Source: Clostridia bacterium (GTDB taxonomy: Bacteria > Bacillota > Clostridia > TANB77 > CAG-508). From it: a stretch of DNA of 34,105 bases. The stretch spans positions 1 to 34,105 of the forward strand of contig CAAGQX010000153.1 in the NCBI GenBank assembly GCA_900772235.1, in the 5' to 3' direction. Below, one piece after another: positions 1-7,704 of the stretch. How positions within the stretch are numbered: the first letter of the stretch is position 1; each line of letters opens with the position of its first letter. The translations under genes were made by a program, and so were the position numbers. The notes under the pieces are model-generated. The model worked only from the letters and a program-made list of their open reading frames with translations, ran no database searches and was not told where the DNA came from.

Positions 1-51
1 CCTTTTTAACCATTTTATTGTATTTGGATTAGGTATTTTTCCATTTTTCAT
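1..51 (-). CDS. Possible start of an unidentified gene, cut by the window edge
   Basis: An ATG at 51 opens a frame that stays open to the window edge (17 codons seen, beginning MKNGKIPNPNTIKW). A weak GAGG ribosome site lies about 10 bases upstream. It sits downstream of the hairpin at 162-216, so it would be a separate transcription unit. Too little is visible to assign a family. Confidence 0.25.
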   Translation of the reverse strand, partial: MKNGKIPNPNTIKWLKR

Positions 52-161
52 ACTATCAACCTCACTTAAAAATTATTATTTTTCGACTTTATTACTACTA
101 AATTCTTCTTTCATTTTTATTCACAAGTATTATATCATATCTTCTATTTTTTGTAAAAAAT

Positions 162-216
162 AAAAAGTGTACTAGCTATAAATTTGGGTTCACTTCAATT
201 TGCTAGTACACTTTTT
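162..216 (-). terminator. Strong 15-bp hairpin ending the transfer operon
   Basis: A perfect 15-base inverted repeat (AAAAAGTGTACTAGC at 162-176 and its complement at 202-216) with a 25-base loop lies just after the last gene. On the minus strand it is followed by a T-rich run. A-runs and T-runs flank both sides, so it could stop transcription from either direction. The loop is long for a simple terminator, so a protein-binding role is not excluded. Confidence 0.65.
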
Positions 217-218
217 AT

Positions 219-401
219 CTATCTTTCTCTATCTCTTGTAAATAAAATCTTTCTTACTTTTTCTGGTTTAATATTTCTATATTCTATCGTTTTTCCCTCT
301 TTATCAACAATTTCTGCATAATAATTATTTTTGCTAACACCTAAAATTGTTGCTTTATTCTCATCTACTAATTCAACCACATCAAACTTTTTTAATCTCA
401 T
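219..401 (-). CDS. Small basic protein, last gene of the operon
   Basis: A 60-residue protein with an ATG start preceded by an AGAGAGGT ribosome site. The sequence (FDVVELVDENKATILG then YYAEIVDKEGKTIEYRNIK) alternates short beta-like stretches and turns, resembling small SH3/KOW-like barrels such as DUF4926. That likeness is from pattern only and is weak. It lies 46 bases after the restored stop of the CHAP gene and just before the strong hairpin, so it is probably the last gene of the conjugation operon. Its role is unknown. Confidence 0.6.
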   Translation of the reverse strand: MRLKKFDVVELVDENKATILGVSKNNYYAEIVDKEGKTIEYRNIKPEKVRKILFTRDRER

Positions 402-447
402 TTTTTACCTCTCTTGTTTATAAGATAATATCATTTTTCACTTTTAA

Positions 448-2028
448 TCAATACATTGGTATTCCATAACCTAAAATATCCAAACTATTTATATCATATT
501 CTCTTTGACAACATCTGTCGTTTGAATTGCCCTCTATTGTATAGACTTTTCCATTCTCAACTTTCTCAACAATTCCGAACATGATCTGCTTTTCCATTTC
601 TTCCATCTTTATCAGTAGCCCAATCGAAGAATATAATATCGCCGACCTTTTGGAATAAAGCCTCTATCTTTCCATAATAAACACGCTTTAAACCAATCCA
701 CTCCATTTCCACAACCTGCAAATTTAGGAATAATACCTTTTTCAATATAGTTGCACTCATTTGCACACCAAGAAACAAAACAAGCACACCATTCTTCACG
801 ACTTTTAAATCCATACCAGCTCCAGTAAGGCTCTCCTCCAATATTTCCAACTTGACTCAATGCTACTGCAACTATATCATTACTTCCAACAGAAGTACCA
901 TAAATTACTGCACTCCACATACTTGCATACTCGCTATCTCTTATTTCAGTCAGTTGTTTCATTTGTTCTTGATTAAAATTATATTTTTCTGCCATTTCTT
1001 CTACTGATTTGCTTGTAATATTTATATGCAATGTCTTTGTTGTTATCGTTTTTCTTTCCGTTTTTGTTAAGTGTATCTCTGTTTTCGTTTCTGTTTTTTC
1101 TGTAATATTATGATTTATTTCATTCATTTCCCAGAATATATTTTTTAATTCTTTTACTTTATTGTCATCAATAGTTATTACATCAGTTTGCTCGTTTCCT
1201 CCACTTACCTTTACAGCATATATTGAAAGTACATCTTTCCATTCTGCTCTGTTAGAATTTATCTCACACTCATCATAGGAATTTGAATTTTGTATATCTG
1301 TAATTTTTTTCATAAATTCTTTATTTATGTCTGATATAACCTTACTCATTGTAGTTATTTCTTGTGTTTCTCCTATTGTTACTTTACTTCCTGTATTTTC
1401 TGATGAGAAGAATATTCCAAAAACAGAGGTACATATTAAGGCAATTAAAGTTATGATTACAATAATTAAAACTGCAATCCAACCTCCTGCAATAATTGCA
1501 TAAGCAAGTGCCTTTGTTGCTGCAATTATTGCTTTTATTATTTTTATTGTTATTTTAATGGTAGCTTTTATTCCTTTGGCTGTCGCTTTTGCTGTTTCTT
1601 TTGCTACTTTTATGGCTTTTTTACTTGCTTTTATTGTTGTCTTGGTTGCTTTTGCTGTGTTCTTTGCTCCGTTTTTTTGCAATTTTAATAGAATTTTTGG
1701 TTGTTTTTTCTACTCCTTTTATTCCTTTATTAGCTTTTTTCAAGTTTTTAATTCTAGCCATTTTATTTTTTATGTCCTTTGCGTTTTGAACAATATTCTT
1801 TGTTGATTTTTTACCATAATGATTAAAAGCATTTATTCCTTTATTAGTTATATAATCTATACTATTTTCTAATTTTTGTTGTTCATATTCTTGCTTTGAA
1901 TTTTCTTCTGTGCTTGCCTTATCTTTTATGCTTAACAAATTGCCTTTTAAATTATCTTCAAACAATTTATTTTTGTTTATTTGCTTGATTTTTAAGTCAC
2001 TTTTTTGTTTAGTTTTTATATCTGCCAA
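448..2028 (-). CDS. Membrane-anchored CHAP peptidoglycan hydrolase, read through three CGG +1 frameshifts
   Basis: The VirB1-like wall-opening enzyme of the conjugation channel. In one frame it breaks into pieces. Skipping the C of three in-frame CGG codons (1669-1671, 642-644, 575-577) gives one 525-residue protein: 1581 bases minus 3 is exactly 526 codons. Order: a Lys-rich stretch (about 1-165, coiled or DNA/membrane contacting), one membrane segment (about 170-200, GGWIAVLIIVIITLIALI), a Thr/Glu-rich linker, then a C-terminal CHAP domain. That domain has the catalytic Cys in EWCACFVSWC and, only after the shifts, DIIFFDW, the catalytic His in DHVGIV, and EGNSND. The start is TTG at 2028 behind GGAGGTGGAAAC. 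At 642-644 the skipped base could be the C (giving Gly) or a preceding G (giving Val). The Tn916-type enzyme usually also has a lysozyme domain, which is absent here. An ordinary pseudogene is the alternative, but the shared rule and the intact restored motifs argue against it. Confidence 0.85.
575..577 (-). other. CGG +1 frameshift site 2 (CHAP gene)
   Basis: The zero frame reads GAT CAT GTT CGG AAT TGT TGA. Skipping the C gives GAT CAT GTT GGA ATT GTT, the DHVGIV motif that carries the catalytic His, and stays open to a normal C terminus ending GYGIPMY. Gly is residue 484. Confidence 0.85.
642..644 (-). other. CGG +1 frameshift site 1 (CHAP gene)
   Basis: The zero frame reads AAA GGT CGG CGA and stops 10 codons after the CGG. 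Skipping the C gives AAA GGT GGC GAT, then DIIFFDW of the CHAP core. Gly is residue 462. This is the only site where another skipped base (a G, giving KVGD) fits as well. Confidence 0.75.
1669..1671 (-). other. CGG +1 frameshift site 3 (CHAP gene)
   Basis: The zero frame reads GCA AAA AAA CGG AGC and ends 15 codons later. Skipping the C continues the Lys/Ala repeat pattern (KKGAKNTAKATK) into the membrane segment. Gly is residue 120. The A-run next to it would also allow a homopolymer explanation, but the other sites lack such a run. Confidence 0.75.
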
Positions 2029-2039
2029 GTTTCCACCTC

Positions 2040-2768
2040 CTAGCTTATTCTTTTTGCTACAACTACTAATCTTCCATTTTCTTGTGAATATTCACAAGTA
2101 GATAGTGTTATGAATTTATCTCCATATTCTGCACTTTGTTCTGTATCATATAAAGAGAGTTTGCTACATTGTTTTACAAATGTTTCAAACTCTCCTCTTT
2201 CTTTTAGATTATAATATTTATAATATTTAAAGCCTTTCTCTGCCACTGTTTTGAATACATATATAATCTCATATTTTTCACAATTCTCCATTGTAAAAAA
2301 ATTTATTACCTTATGATTTTCGTAAAATTCTTTTTTCTTATAATTTTCTAATTCTCCAAACATTCTCTTTTTACTAATGTTGTGTCCATAGATAATTAAA
2401 TTATCACTATTTTTCAAGTTACATTGTTCTGCAATATAAGGTGTTCCCATTATAGAATATTCTTTATAAAAGTTTTTTCTTAAATAATAGTCTTTTATTT
2501 CTATCTTTTGCATTACTGGGTAATCTATATTTGTTCCATCTATTCTAATCCAACCTACTATATCGTTGTTCTTTAAATATAATTCTTGCATATTAACATT
2601 ATCTTCTTCTTGTACCTGCTTGTTATTGTTTTGGGTATCTTCTATAAGTTCCTCAAATATATCTTCTTGCTGTATTTGTTCTTTTTCCTCTTTAAAAATA
2701 AAATAACTACTAATAAGCATTGCACTTATTAGTAGTATTATAATAATTATATAAATTAACTTTTTCAA
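2040..2768 (-). CDS. Class B sortase
   Basis: A membrane transpeptidase that attaches surface proteins to the cell wall. The 242-residue protein has an N-terminal membrane anchor (about 4-24), a charged linker, then the sortase barrel. Catalytic residues are visible: His129 in YGHN, Cys225 in TLSTCEYS and Arg233 in GRLVVVAKR. The spacing and the YGHN/LSTCEYS form are those of class B. The start is TTG at 2768, overlapping the virB4 stop as TTGA, which implies translational coupling. A likely substrate is the large adhesin at 23061-26747, whose C terminus carries PKTGY, a membrane segment and a basic tail. Sortases are common accessories of Tn1549/CTn-type elements. Confidence 0.92.
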   Translation of the reverse strand: MKKLIYIIIIILLISAMLISSYFIFKEEKEQIQQEDIFEELIEDTQNNNKQVQEEDNVNMQELYLKNNDIVGWIRIDGTNIDYPVMQKIEIKDYYLRKNFYKEYSIMGTPYIAEQCNLKNSDNLIIYGHNISKKRMFGELENYKKKEFYENHKVINFFTMENCEKYEIIYVFKTVAEKGFKYYKYYNLKERGEFETFVKQCSKLSLYDTEQSAEYGDKFITLSTCEYSQENGRLVVVAKRIS

Positions 2769-5141
2769 ATGTTTTCTTCTCCCTTATTATTAGCATAATC
2801 TATTGTTTCTTCTAATTTTGTAGTCATTAACTTATATAATTTTGTATCTTTTGGGAATTTATTTTCAAAAGGAACTAAAGAACTTTTTACTTTTATTAAC
2901 CCCTCTCCTGTACCCACATTAGTAATATATTTGGTTTCCATCTCTTTCATATTTAAAAGACTTGCAAGTTCATTTCTATCTGTTGCAGATTGATTTAACA
3001 TTATTATCAATTCACTATTTGCTAACATCATTCTAGCTTTTTTATTTATTAGAAGTTCCTCAACATTTTGAGTAATACCTGTTGCACAGCCACCATATTT
3101 TCTAATTCTTTTCCATAATTCAAAAATAAATCGTGATGTATATTCATATTTGAATAGCAAATATATTTCATCAATGAAAATGTAAGTTGTTTTTCCTTTT
3201 TCTCTATTTTTTGATATTCTGTTAAGAATGCTATCTAGTATTACAAGCATTCCTAATGGTGTAAGTTGTTCTCCTAAATCCTTAATATCATAACAAATCA
3301 ACCTATTATTAACTTCAACATTAGTTTGTTTTGAAAAAGTATTTAAACTTCCTGTCGTAAATAGCTCTAAAGCAAGTGCAATTTCCTTTGCCTCTGTTTC
3401 TGGCTGTTCTAGTAATACCTTTCTGAAATCCTCTAATGTTGGTGGAGTTCCTTTATAATTTCCCTGCTCATAATATCTATATACAAGTGAAGTACACCTA
3501 TCTATTATAGATTTTTGCATTGATGTTATATCTTTTCCACCCATTGCTTGTTCGCATAGTGATAATACAAACTCTGCTTTTTCAATTATTGGATTCTTTT
3601 CTCCATAGTTCTTATTCAAATCAAGTGCATTTATGTGATTGTCACTTTGCGCTGATATTTTAATTACTTCTCCTCCTAAATCTCTTACAAGTGGTTTATA
3701 TTCAGCTTCAGGATCAATAATTATTATATCTGAATTCTTGTCTTTCAACATTATAGCCGTAATTTCAAGTTTTGCTGTAAAACTTTTTCCACTTCCAGAT
3801 ACACCGTAAAATAAAAGAGTTACCATTTTGTAACCCTTTTCTATCTATCATTATTAAATTTTTAGATATTTTATTTTTTCCATAGTAAATACCTTTGCTA
3901 TCTTGTATCTCTTGAACTTTAAAAGGCATAAAAGTTGATAAACTTTCGGTTGTTAGTGTTCGTGTTGCATTTATTCTTTTTACACCATAAGGCATAGCAG
4001 TATTAAGTCCACCTAGCTGTTGAAATCTTAATTTTGTTAATTGGCACATGAATTTATTGGCTGTTGTAATTAAAGATTCTGTATCACTGTCTAATTCCTC
4101 TTTTGTATCTGCTATATGAACTATTGTTAATACTGATAAAAACATTTTTTGATCTCTTGTTATTAAATCATCAAGCATCTCTTTACTTGCCTCTCTTTGT
4201 TTTTCTAAATCATAAGGAATTACAGCAGAAAAATTATTGTTTTCGTTTTGTCTTTTCTGCCATTGAGTGATATTGGTTTCTATACCTAGTCTAATTTTTT
4301 CTGCTAATTTAATTGCAGTTTCCATTGGTACAGGTTTTAAATCTATTGATAACATCATATTTTTATTAAGCTCGGTTAATTCAGTAATAATATCATCTCT
4401 AATGAAAGTTGCGTACTCTTTTAAATATAATACTCTGCCATACTTATCTCCCAATTTAAAGTAATCTCGCTTAAATTCCATTGTGTCAGGGCAAATGTAA
4501 TCTTTAAAGTTATGTCCCTTTTTCATAAATGTTTTTAAATCAAATTTATATAAATCTTCTTCTCCACTTCTGTAAAAATCATAAAATATTCGTAATCTTT
4601 CTTTTAAATCCAAATCATCAAGTTTTGAATTTAACTTTCCAAAGTTATTACCAAGTTCTGTACCAGTTCTTGAGAAATACTTTCTAGCTTCTTCTATATT
4701 CTTTTTTCCTATTGTAATAGTCAATAGCTTTTCTTGTATCATATTCTCTGAATCAACAGAGTTTTTTGCTAACATTTCATTAAATTCTTTTCTATACTCC
4801 GTTAAGTTATCATTTTCTAATTGAAGCTTAATTCTATTATCAAAATCTACTTTGTTAAGTTTTCTATTTATTATTGTTAATTTTGGATTTGAGCCACAAT
4901 CTAGTAAATTTAATATAGCTCCATAATCTAAAAACATCCTTTCCTTATCTTCCTGCCCTGCAACTGCATAATTTACATCAGAAAATCTAAATGTTTTAGA
5001 ATACTTATTTTTCCCAACTTTAAAAATTCCATCTTCATAAACTGTATTTATAGGAATAGTATGTTGCACAGTTCTAGGAATTCTTACTTTTTCTTTCTCT
5101 TTTTCTTTTACTTTGAATAAATTTATTAGGTTTATTTTCAA
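2765..5141 (-). CDS. virB4: VirB4-family conjugation ATPase, read through one CGG +1 frameshift
   Basis: The motor ATPase of the type IV secretion channel, acting at the inner face of the membrane. The zero frame from the TTG start at 5141 (behind GGAGGAAATGAAAA) runs 445 codons and then meets CGG at 3804-3806. Skipping the C gives SFILGVSGSGKSFTAK, the Walker A region, and the frame stays open to 2765. The total is 791 residues, normal for the family. Walker B is TYIFIDEIYLLFK (Asp-Glu near 657-658). Without the shift the product ends 13 residues after the CGG and has no nucleotide-binding site. It overlaps prgI upstream by 68 bases and touches the sortase downstream. The alternative is a pseudogene or an assembly error. 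I think a decoded shift more likely, because eight other sites follow the same rule. Confidence 0.9.
3804..3806 (-). other. CGG +1 frameshift site 4 (virB4)
   Basis: The zero frame reads TTT ATT TTA CGG TGT. Skipping the C gives TTA GGT GTA TCT GGA AGT GGA AAA, the LGVSGSGK Walker A region. Gly is residue 446. No homopolymer touches the site and I see no Shine-Dalgarno-like stretch before it. Confidence 0.9.
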
Positions 5142-5496
5142 TTTTCATTTCCTCCTTTTCAATTCTTTTATATTCCTCTTTTAGTAGTTCCTCATAAATG
5201 TTTTCTGGTTTGAAATGTAAGATGCTTGGCATTAACACTTCTGACTTAAACCATTCAGCAACTAGTTGTTCTGCTGTCATTCCATTGTATTTAACAAATC
5301 CCATTGCTCCAAATGGTATTGCTCCAACAATACAAATCCAAGACAACATTTCTTTTCCTAAATGATTTCTTAATAAGAAATATAATCCAATAGATGTAAG
5401 ACAAGCACATATTGAGCATATTAGTTGTCTTAAATTCAAGCCGAAAAAAATAGATTCCGTATAGTCCCTAATTTCCTTATTTATTTTAACCTCCAC
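5074..5496 (-). CDS. PrgI/VirB3-like membrane protein
   Basis: A 140-residue protein of the PrgI family, the VirB3-like inner-membrane partner of VirB4 in Gram-positive conjugation systems. Two close hydrophobic segments (about 27-42 and 50-66) follow a short N terminus that includes FFGLNLRQL, typical of the family. The C terminus is strongly basic. The start is GTG at 5496, with a GAAAGGTAGG ribosome site inside the end of the previous gene. It overlaps virB4 by 68 bases, the usual prgI-virB4 order. Confidence 0.88.
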   Translation of the reverse strand: MEVKINKEIRDYTESIFFGLNLRQLICSICACLTSIGLYFLLRNHLGKEMLSWICIVGAIPFGAMGFVKYNGMTAEQLVAEWFKSEVLMPSILHFKPENIYEELLKEEYKRIEKEEMKIENKPNKFIQSKRKRERKSKNS

Positions 5497-5501
5497 TTTT
5501 A

Positions 5502-6005
5502 TTACCTACCTTTCTCAATATTTTTCTTAATATCTCTTTCAAAGTATTCCTGTTCAATATATTCTTTAATATTTGATTCTAAATTATTTTTTTCTATTGA
5601 TACTCTTTCAAGATAATCTCCATCAATGTAGTTTTGTTCACTCTCATATATCTGTACAATGATTTCATTAGTATTTTCTGTATTTTCTTCTTCTTTTTCA
5701 ATTATAAAGTCTAAATATTGGAAATAACCTTTGTCATTATCAAATGTATTTTCTAAATTTCCACCATTTATTACAGTTTGAAAATCCTTTTTTGCTTTTA
5801 ATATATCCGTTCCATAATAATAACCATAATCCCATTCTATTTTGTTGTTTATTATTTCATAATTAAATGCAACAATATATTCATATTCTTTTTTTCCTTT
5901 ATAATCTATATCTCTTTTTACTAATGCTATTGGTGTTTCTTTACGATAACCTAAATCAATTATAGACATACCATTTTCTAACATTCTTGTTTTATTGACT
6001 TTCAT
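5502..6005 (-). CDS. Unrecognised acidic protein between VirB6 and PrgI
   Basis: A 167-residue soluble protein, rich in Glu, Asp, Asn, Tyr and Ile, with no membrane segment or signal. The N-terminal half has beta-like stretches (IALVKRDIDYKGKKEYEYIV, then WDYGYYYGTDILKAKKDF). The C-terminal 60 residues are highly charged. The start is ATG at 6005 behind AAAGGGG, and the stop is 5 bases before prgI. I do not recognise the family. Its place inside the channel gene cluster suggests an accessory of transfer or of entry into the recipient, which is inference only. Confidence 0.75.
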   Translation of the reverse strand: MKVNKTRMLENGMSIIDLGYRKETPIALVKRDIDYKGKKEYEYIVAFNYEIINNKIEWDYGYYYGTDILKAKKDFQTVINGGNLENTFDNDKGYFQYLDFIIEKEEENTENTNEIIVQIYESEQNYIDGDYLERVSIEKNNLESNIKEYIEQEYFERDIKKNIEKGR

Positions 6006-6008
6006 ATA

Positions 6009-6467
6009 CTATCTACCCCTTTCTTTATTTTTCGGTTTTAAATAGTTCATAATATTTTCTCCATCATATTTGATTTCTTTTTTTGTTACTTTATTTTTCT
6101 TACAATACTTTAAATACTCTTGCATACCTTTTTTATGCTCAATATCCTCTGGATACCATTGTTCTACTGAAGTCCATATCCCATAATGGCAATCTCTTGA
6201 CATATATTTAATTACACTTCCATTTTCAAGTTCATTAAATATATATTCATCTATATTGTAATCCCAATCAGGAATTTGACTTATTTCATTTGTACTCAAA
6301 TCTATTTGTGCAATTTCATCGTAATGTGAAGCTACTGCTATTGCCCTTGTTTCATCATCTTTATTTGCTAATATATATTCTAACTTATAGTTTGAATAAT
6401 CTTCACTTTCTAGTAAAATATCTACTGCTTTCATTTTCATTTGTTTTATTGTTTCATAATCGTTCAT
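6009..6467 (-). CDS. Unrecognised acidic protein downstream of VirB6
   Basis: A 152-residue soluble protein. I chose the ATG at 6467 because GGAGGTAATTATA precedes it; an upstream ATG five codons earlier has no good ribosome site. It is aromatic and acidic (IPDWDYNIDEYIFNELENG, WTSVEQWYPED) with a basic tail. There are no membrane segments and no catalytic motif I recognise. It lies 3 bases before the next unknown gene, and together they form a pair of soluble unknowns between virB6 and prgI. Confidence 0.75.
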   Translation of the reverse strand: MNDYETIKQMKMKAVDILLESEDYSNYKLEYILANKDDETRAIAVASHYDEIAQIDLSTNEISQIPDWDYNIDEYIFNELENGSVIKYMSRDCHYGIWTSVEQWYPEDIEHKKGMQEYLKYCKKNKVTKKEIKYDGENIMNYLKPKNKERGR

Positions 6468-6484
6468 TATAATTACCTCCATAT

Positions 6485-7323
6485 TTATAATCCCATCATT
6501 TCTCTTACAACTCTGTCAGACATTTTAATTGTACCTACCAGAACTAGCATATTGAATACTAATTCTCCAATATAATTCCATACTTGATTTACAGCCTCTG
6601 CATTTGTATCTACAACAGGTGGAGAACTGGCAAATAGTGAAAATATAATACAAGCAAGTAAGATGATAGCTCCCTCTAAACATACTGCTGTATAACTTTT
6701 TATAAATGTTTTTCCTATGCTTTGTGTCGGTTCTCCTGCAAAGGTTGCTAATGGAATAGGAGCAATTGCTGTATATAAATACATTCTAAAAAATCTTCCA
6801 TAAACACTTAATATCATTACAAAACTTAATACTGTTACTAATAATCCTCCGTATTAATGTTACTGCCCATAACGGAATACTTTCAAAAAAACCGACAGCT
6901 TTCAATTGCCGTTATCATTTCTTGTGGCAAAACTGTTTGGCTATATCCTCCAACTCCAGCTGTATTCATAATAGTAGTAACAATTCCCTGCATTATCTTA
7001 AAAATTGCTAACATTAAGTCAAGTCCATAAGTTATTACTGCTTTTGATAAAGCAAATCTAACAAATAGTTTTATAACCTGCTCTGGCTTTTTTACTTCTG
7101 AAAAACTACCACAAGTTTTTACTACTCCTACTGCAAAGAATATTACCAGTAGTCCTAGTCCTATTGCTTGTAGCCCTCCGTTTATATCAACAATAACTCT
7201 CCAAATGTTTCCATCTTTAAATGTTTCTGGTGTCATAGTTAATAAATTCCATATCTCGCTTAACTTTGAATTCCAAGTATTTATTGCATTTTGGAGATTT
7301 CCTACAATCCAATTATTACTCAT
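6485..7323 (-). CDS. virB6: VirB6/TrbL-like channel protein, read through two CGG +1 frameshifts
   Basis: A polytopic membrane protein of the conjugation channel. From the ATG at 7323 (behind GGAGGTCGAAGA) the zero frame meets CGG at 6892-6894 and, after that shift, again at 6849-6851. Skipping both C's gives 278 residues: 839 bases minus 2 is exactly 279 codons. Hydrophobic segments lie at about 50-75, 95-115, 150-180, 186-200, 215-240 and 255-270. The restored stretch (FFESIPLWAVTLIGG then VTVLSFVMILSVYG) is a continuous membrane helix that neither broken piece has. An adjacent gene encodes the Maff2/VirB2-like subunit, as usual for these elements. Without the first shift the product stops 3 codons after the CGG. 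Confidence 0.85.
6849..6851 (-). other. CGG +1 frameshift site 6 (virB6)
   Basis: In the frame set by site 5 the sequence reads ACA TTA ATA CGG AGG. Skipping the C gives ATA GGA GGA TTA TTA GTA, inside a hydrophobic helix. Gly is residue 158, 14 residues after the previous site. Confidence 0.85.
6892..6894 (-). other. CGG +1 frameshift site 5 (virB6)
   Basis: The zero frame reads GAA AGC TGT CGG TTT TTT TGA. Skipping the C gives TGT GGT TTT TTT GAA AGT ATT CCG, continuing the protein. Gly is residue 144. Confidence 0.85.
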
Positions 7324-7344
7324 TCTTCGACCTCCATTCTTCTA

Positions 7345-7374
7345 AAATTTAAAAGGCAAGTCCTTTGACCTGCC
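7345..7374 (-). terminator. Hairpin between the pilin-like gene and virB6
   Basis: An 8-bp stem (GGCAAGTC at 7355-7362 with GACCTGCC at 7367-7374, one G-T pair) with a 4-base loop is followed on the minus strand by TTTTAAATTTT. Placed directly after the small Maff2-like subunit gene, it would make that subunit more abundant than the channel proteins downstream. Confidence 0.65.
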
Positions 7375-7380
7375 TATTTC

Positions 7381-7704
7381 TTATTTTGTAATAAATTCTA
7401 ATACTTGTTTTGTAAATGTTATTATTATTCCACCTGCTAAACTAAAAAATCCACTAGCTCTTTGTTGAGGATCGTGTGATTTCAAAGCCAGTCCAACTTG
7501 CACAATTCCCCAAGCAACTAATATTATTCCAACTGCTTGTATAATACTAAAAATAAAATCTTGTAAATTCTTTATTACAGACAATGGGTCGTCTGCCCCA
7601 AAAACTGTGTTATTACCTAATACTAATACTGTTGCGACTAATAATACTTTTGTTACAATATTAGTTATTTTGCTTATTTTCTTCACTTTCATTTTTTCTT
7701 TCAT
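7381..7704 (-). CDS. Maff2/VirB2-like small membrane subunit
   Basis: A small membrane protein (about 107 residues) of the Maff2 type found in Tn1549/CTn elements. A signal-like hydrophobic N terminus (about 13-33, ending NNTVFGADD) is followed by two membrane segments (about 44-68 and 84-100) around a short loop (KSHDPQQRASG). This two-helix layout matches VirB2-like pilin subunits, though the functional link is inferred. I chose the second ATG (7704) because GGAGGA lies 8 bases before it. The start overlaps the virD4 end. A hairpin follows the stop. Confidence 0.8.
   Translation of the reverse strand: MKEKMKVKKISKITNIVTKVLLVATVLVLGNNTVFGADDPLSVIKNLQDFIFSIIQAVGIILVAWGIVQVGLALKSHDPQQRASGFFSLAGGIIITFTKQVLEFITK

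Noticed and set aside
566..850. A separate 94-codon gene on the minus strand
   Set aside because: It is the middle part of the CHAP domain read in the frame between two shift sites. It has no sensible start and its upstream part is out of frame.
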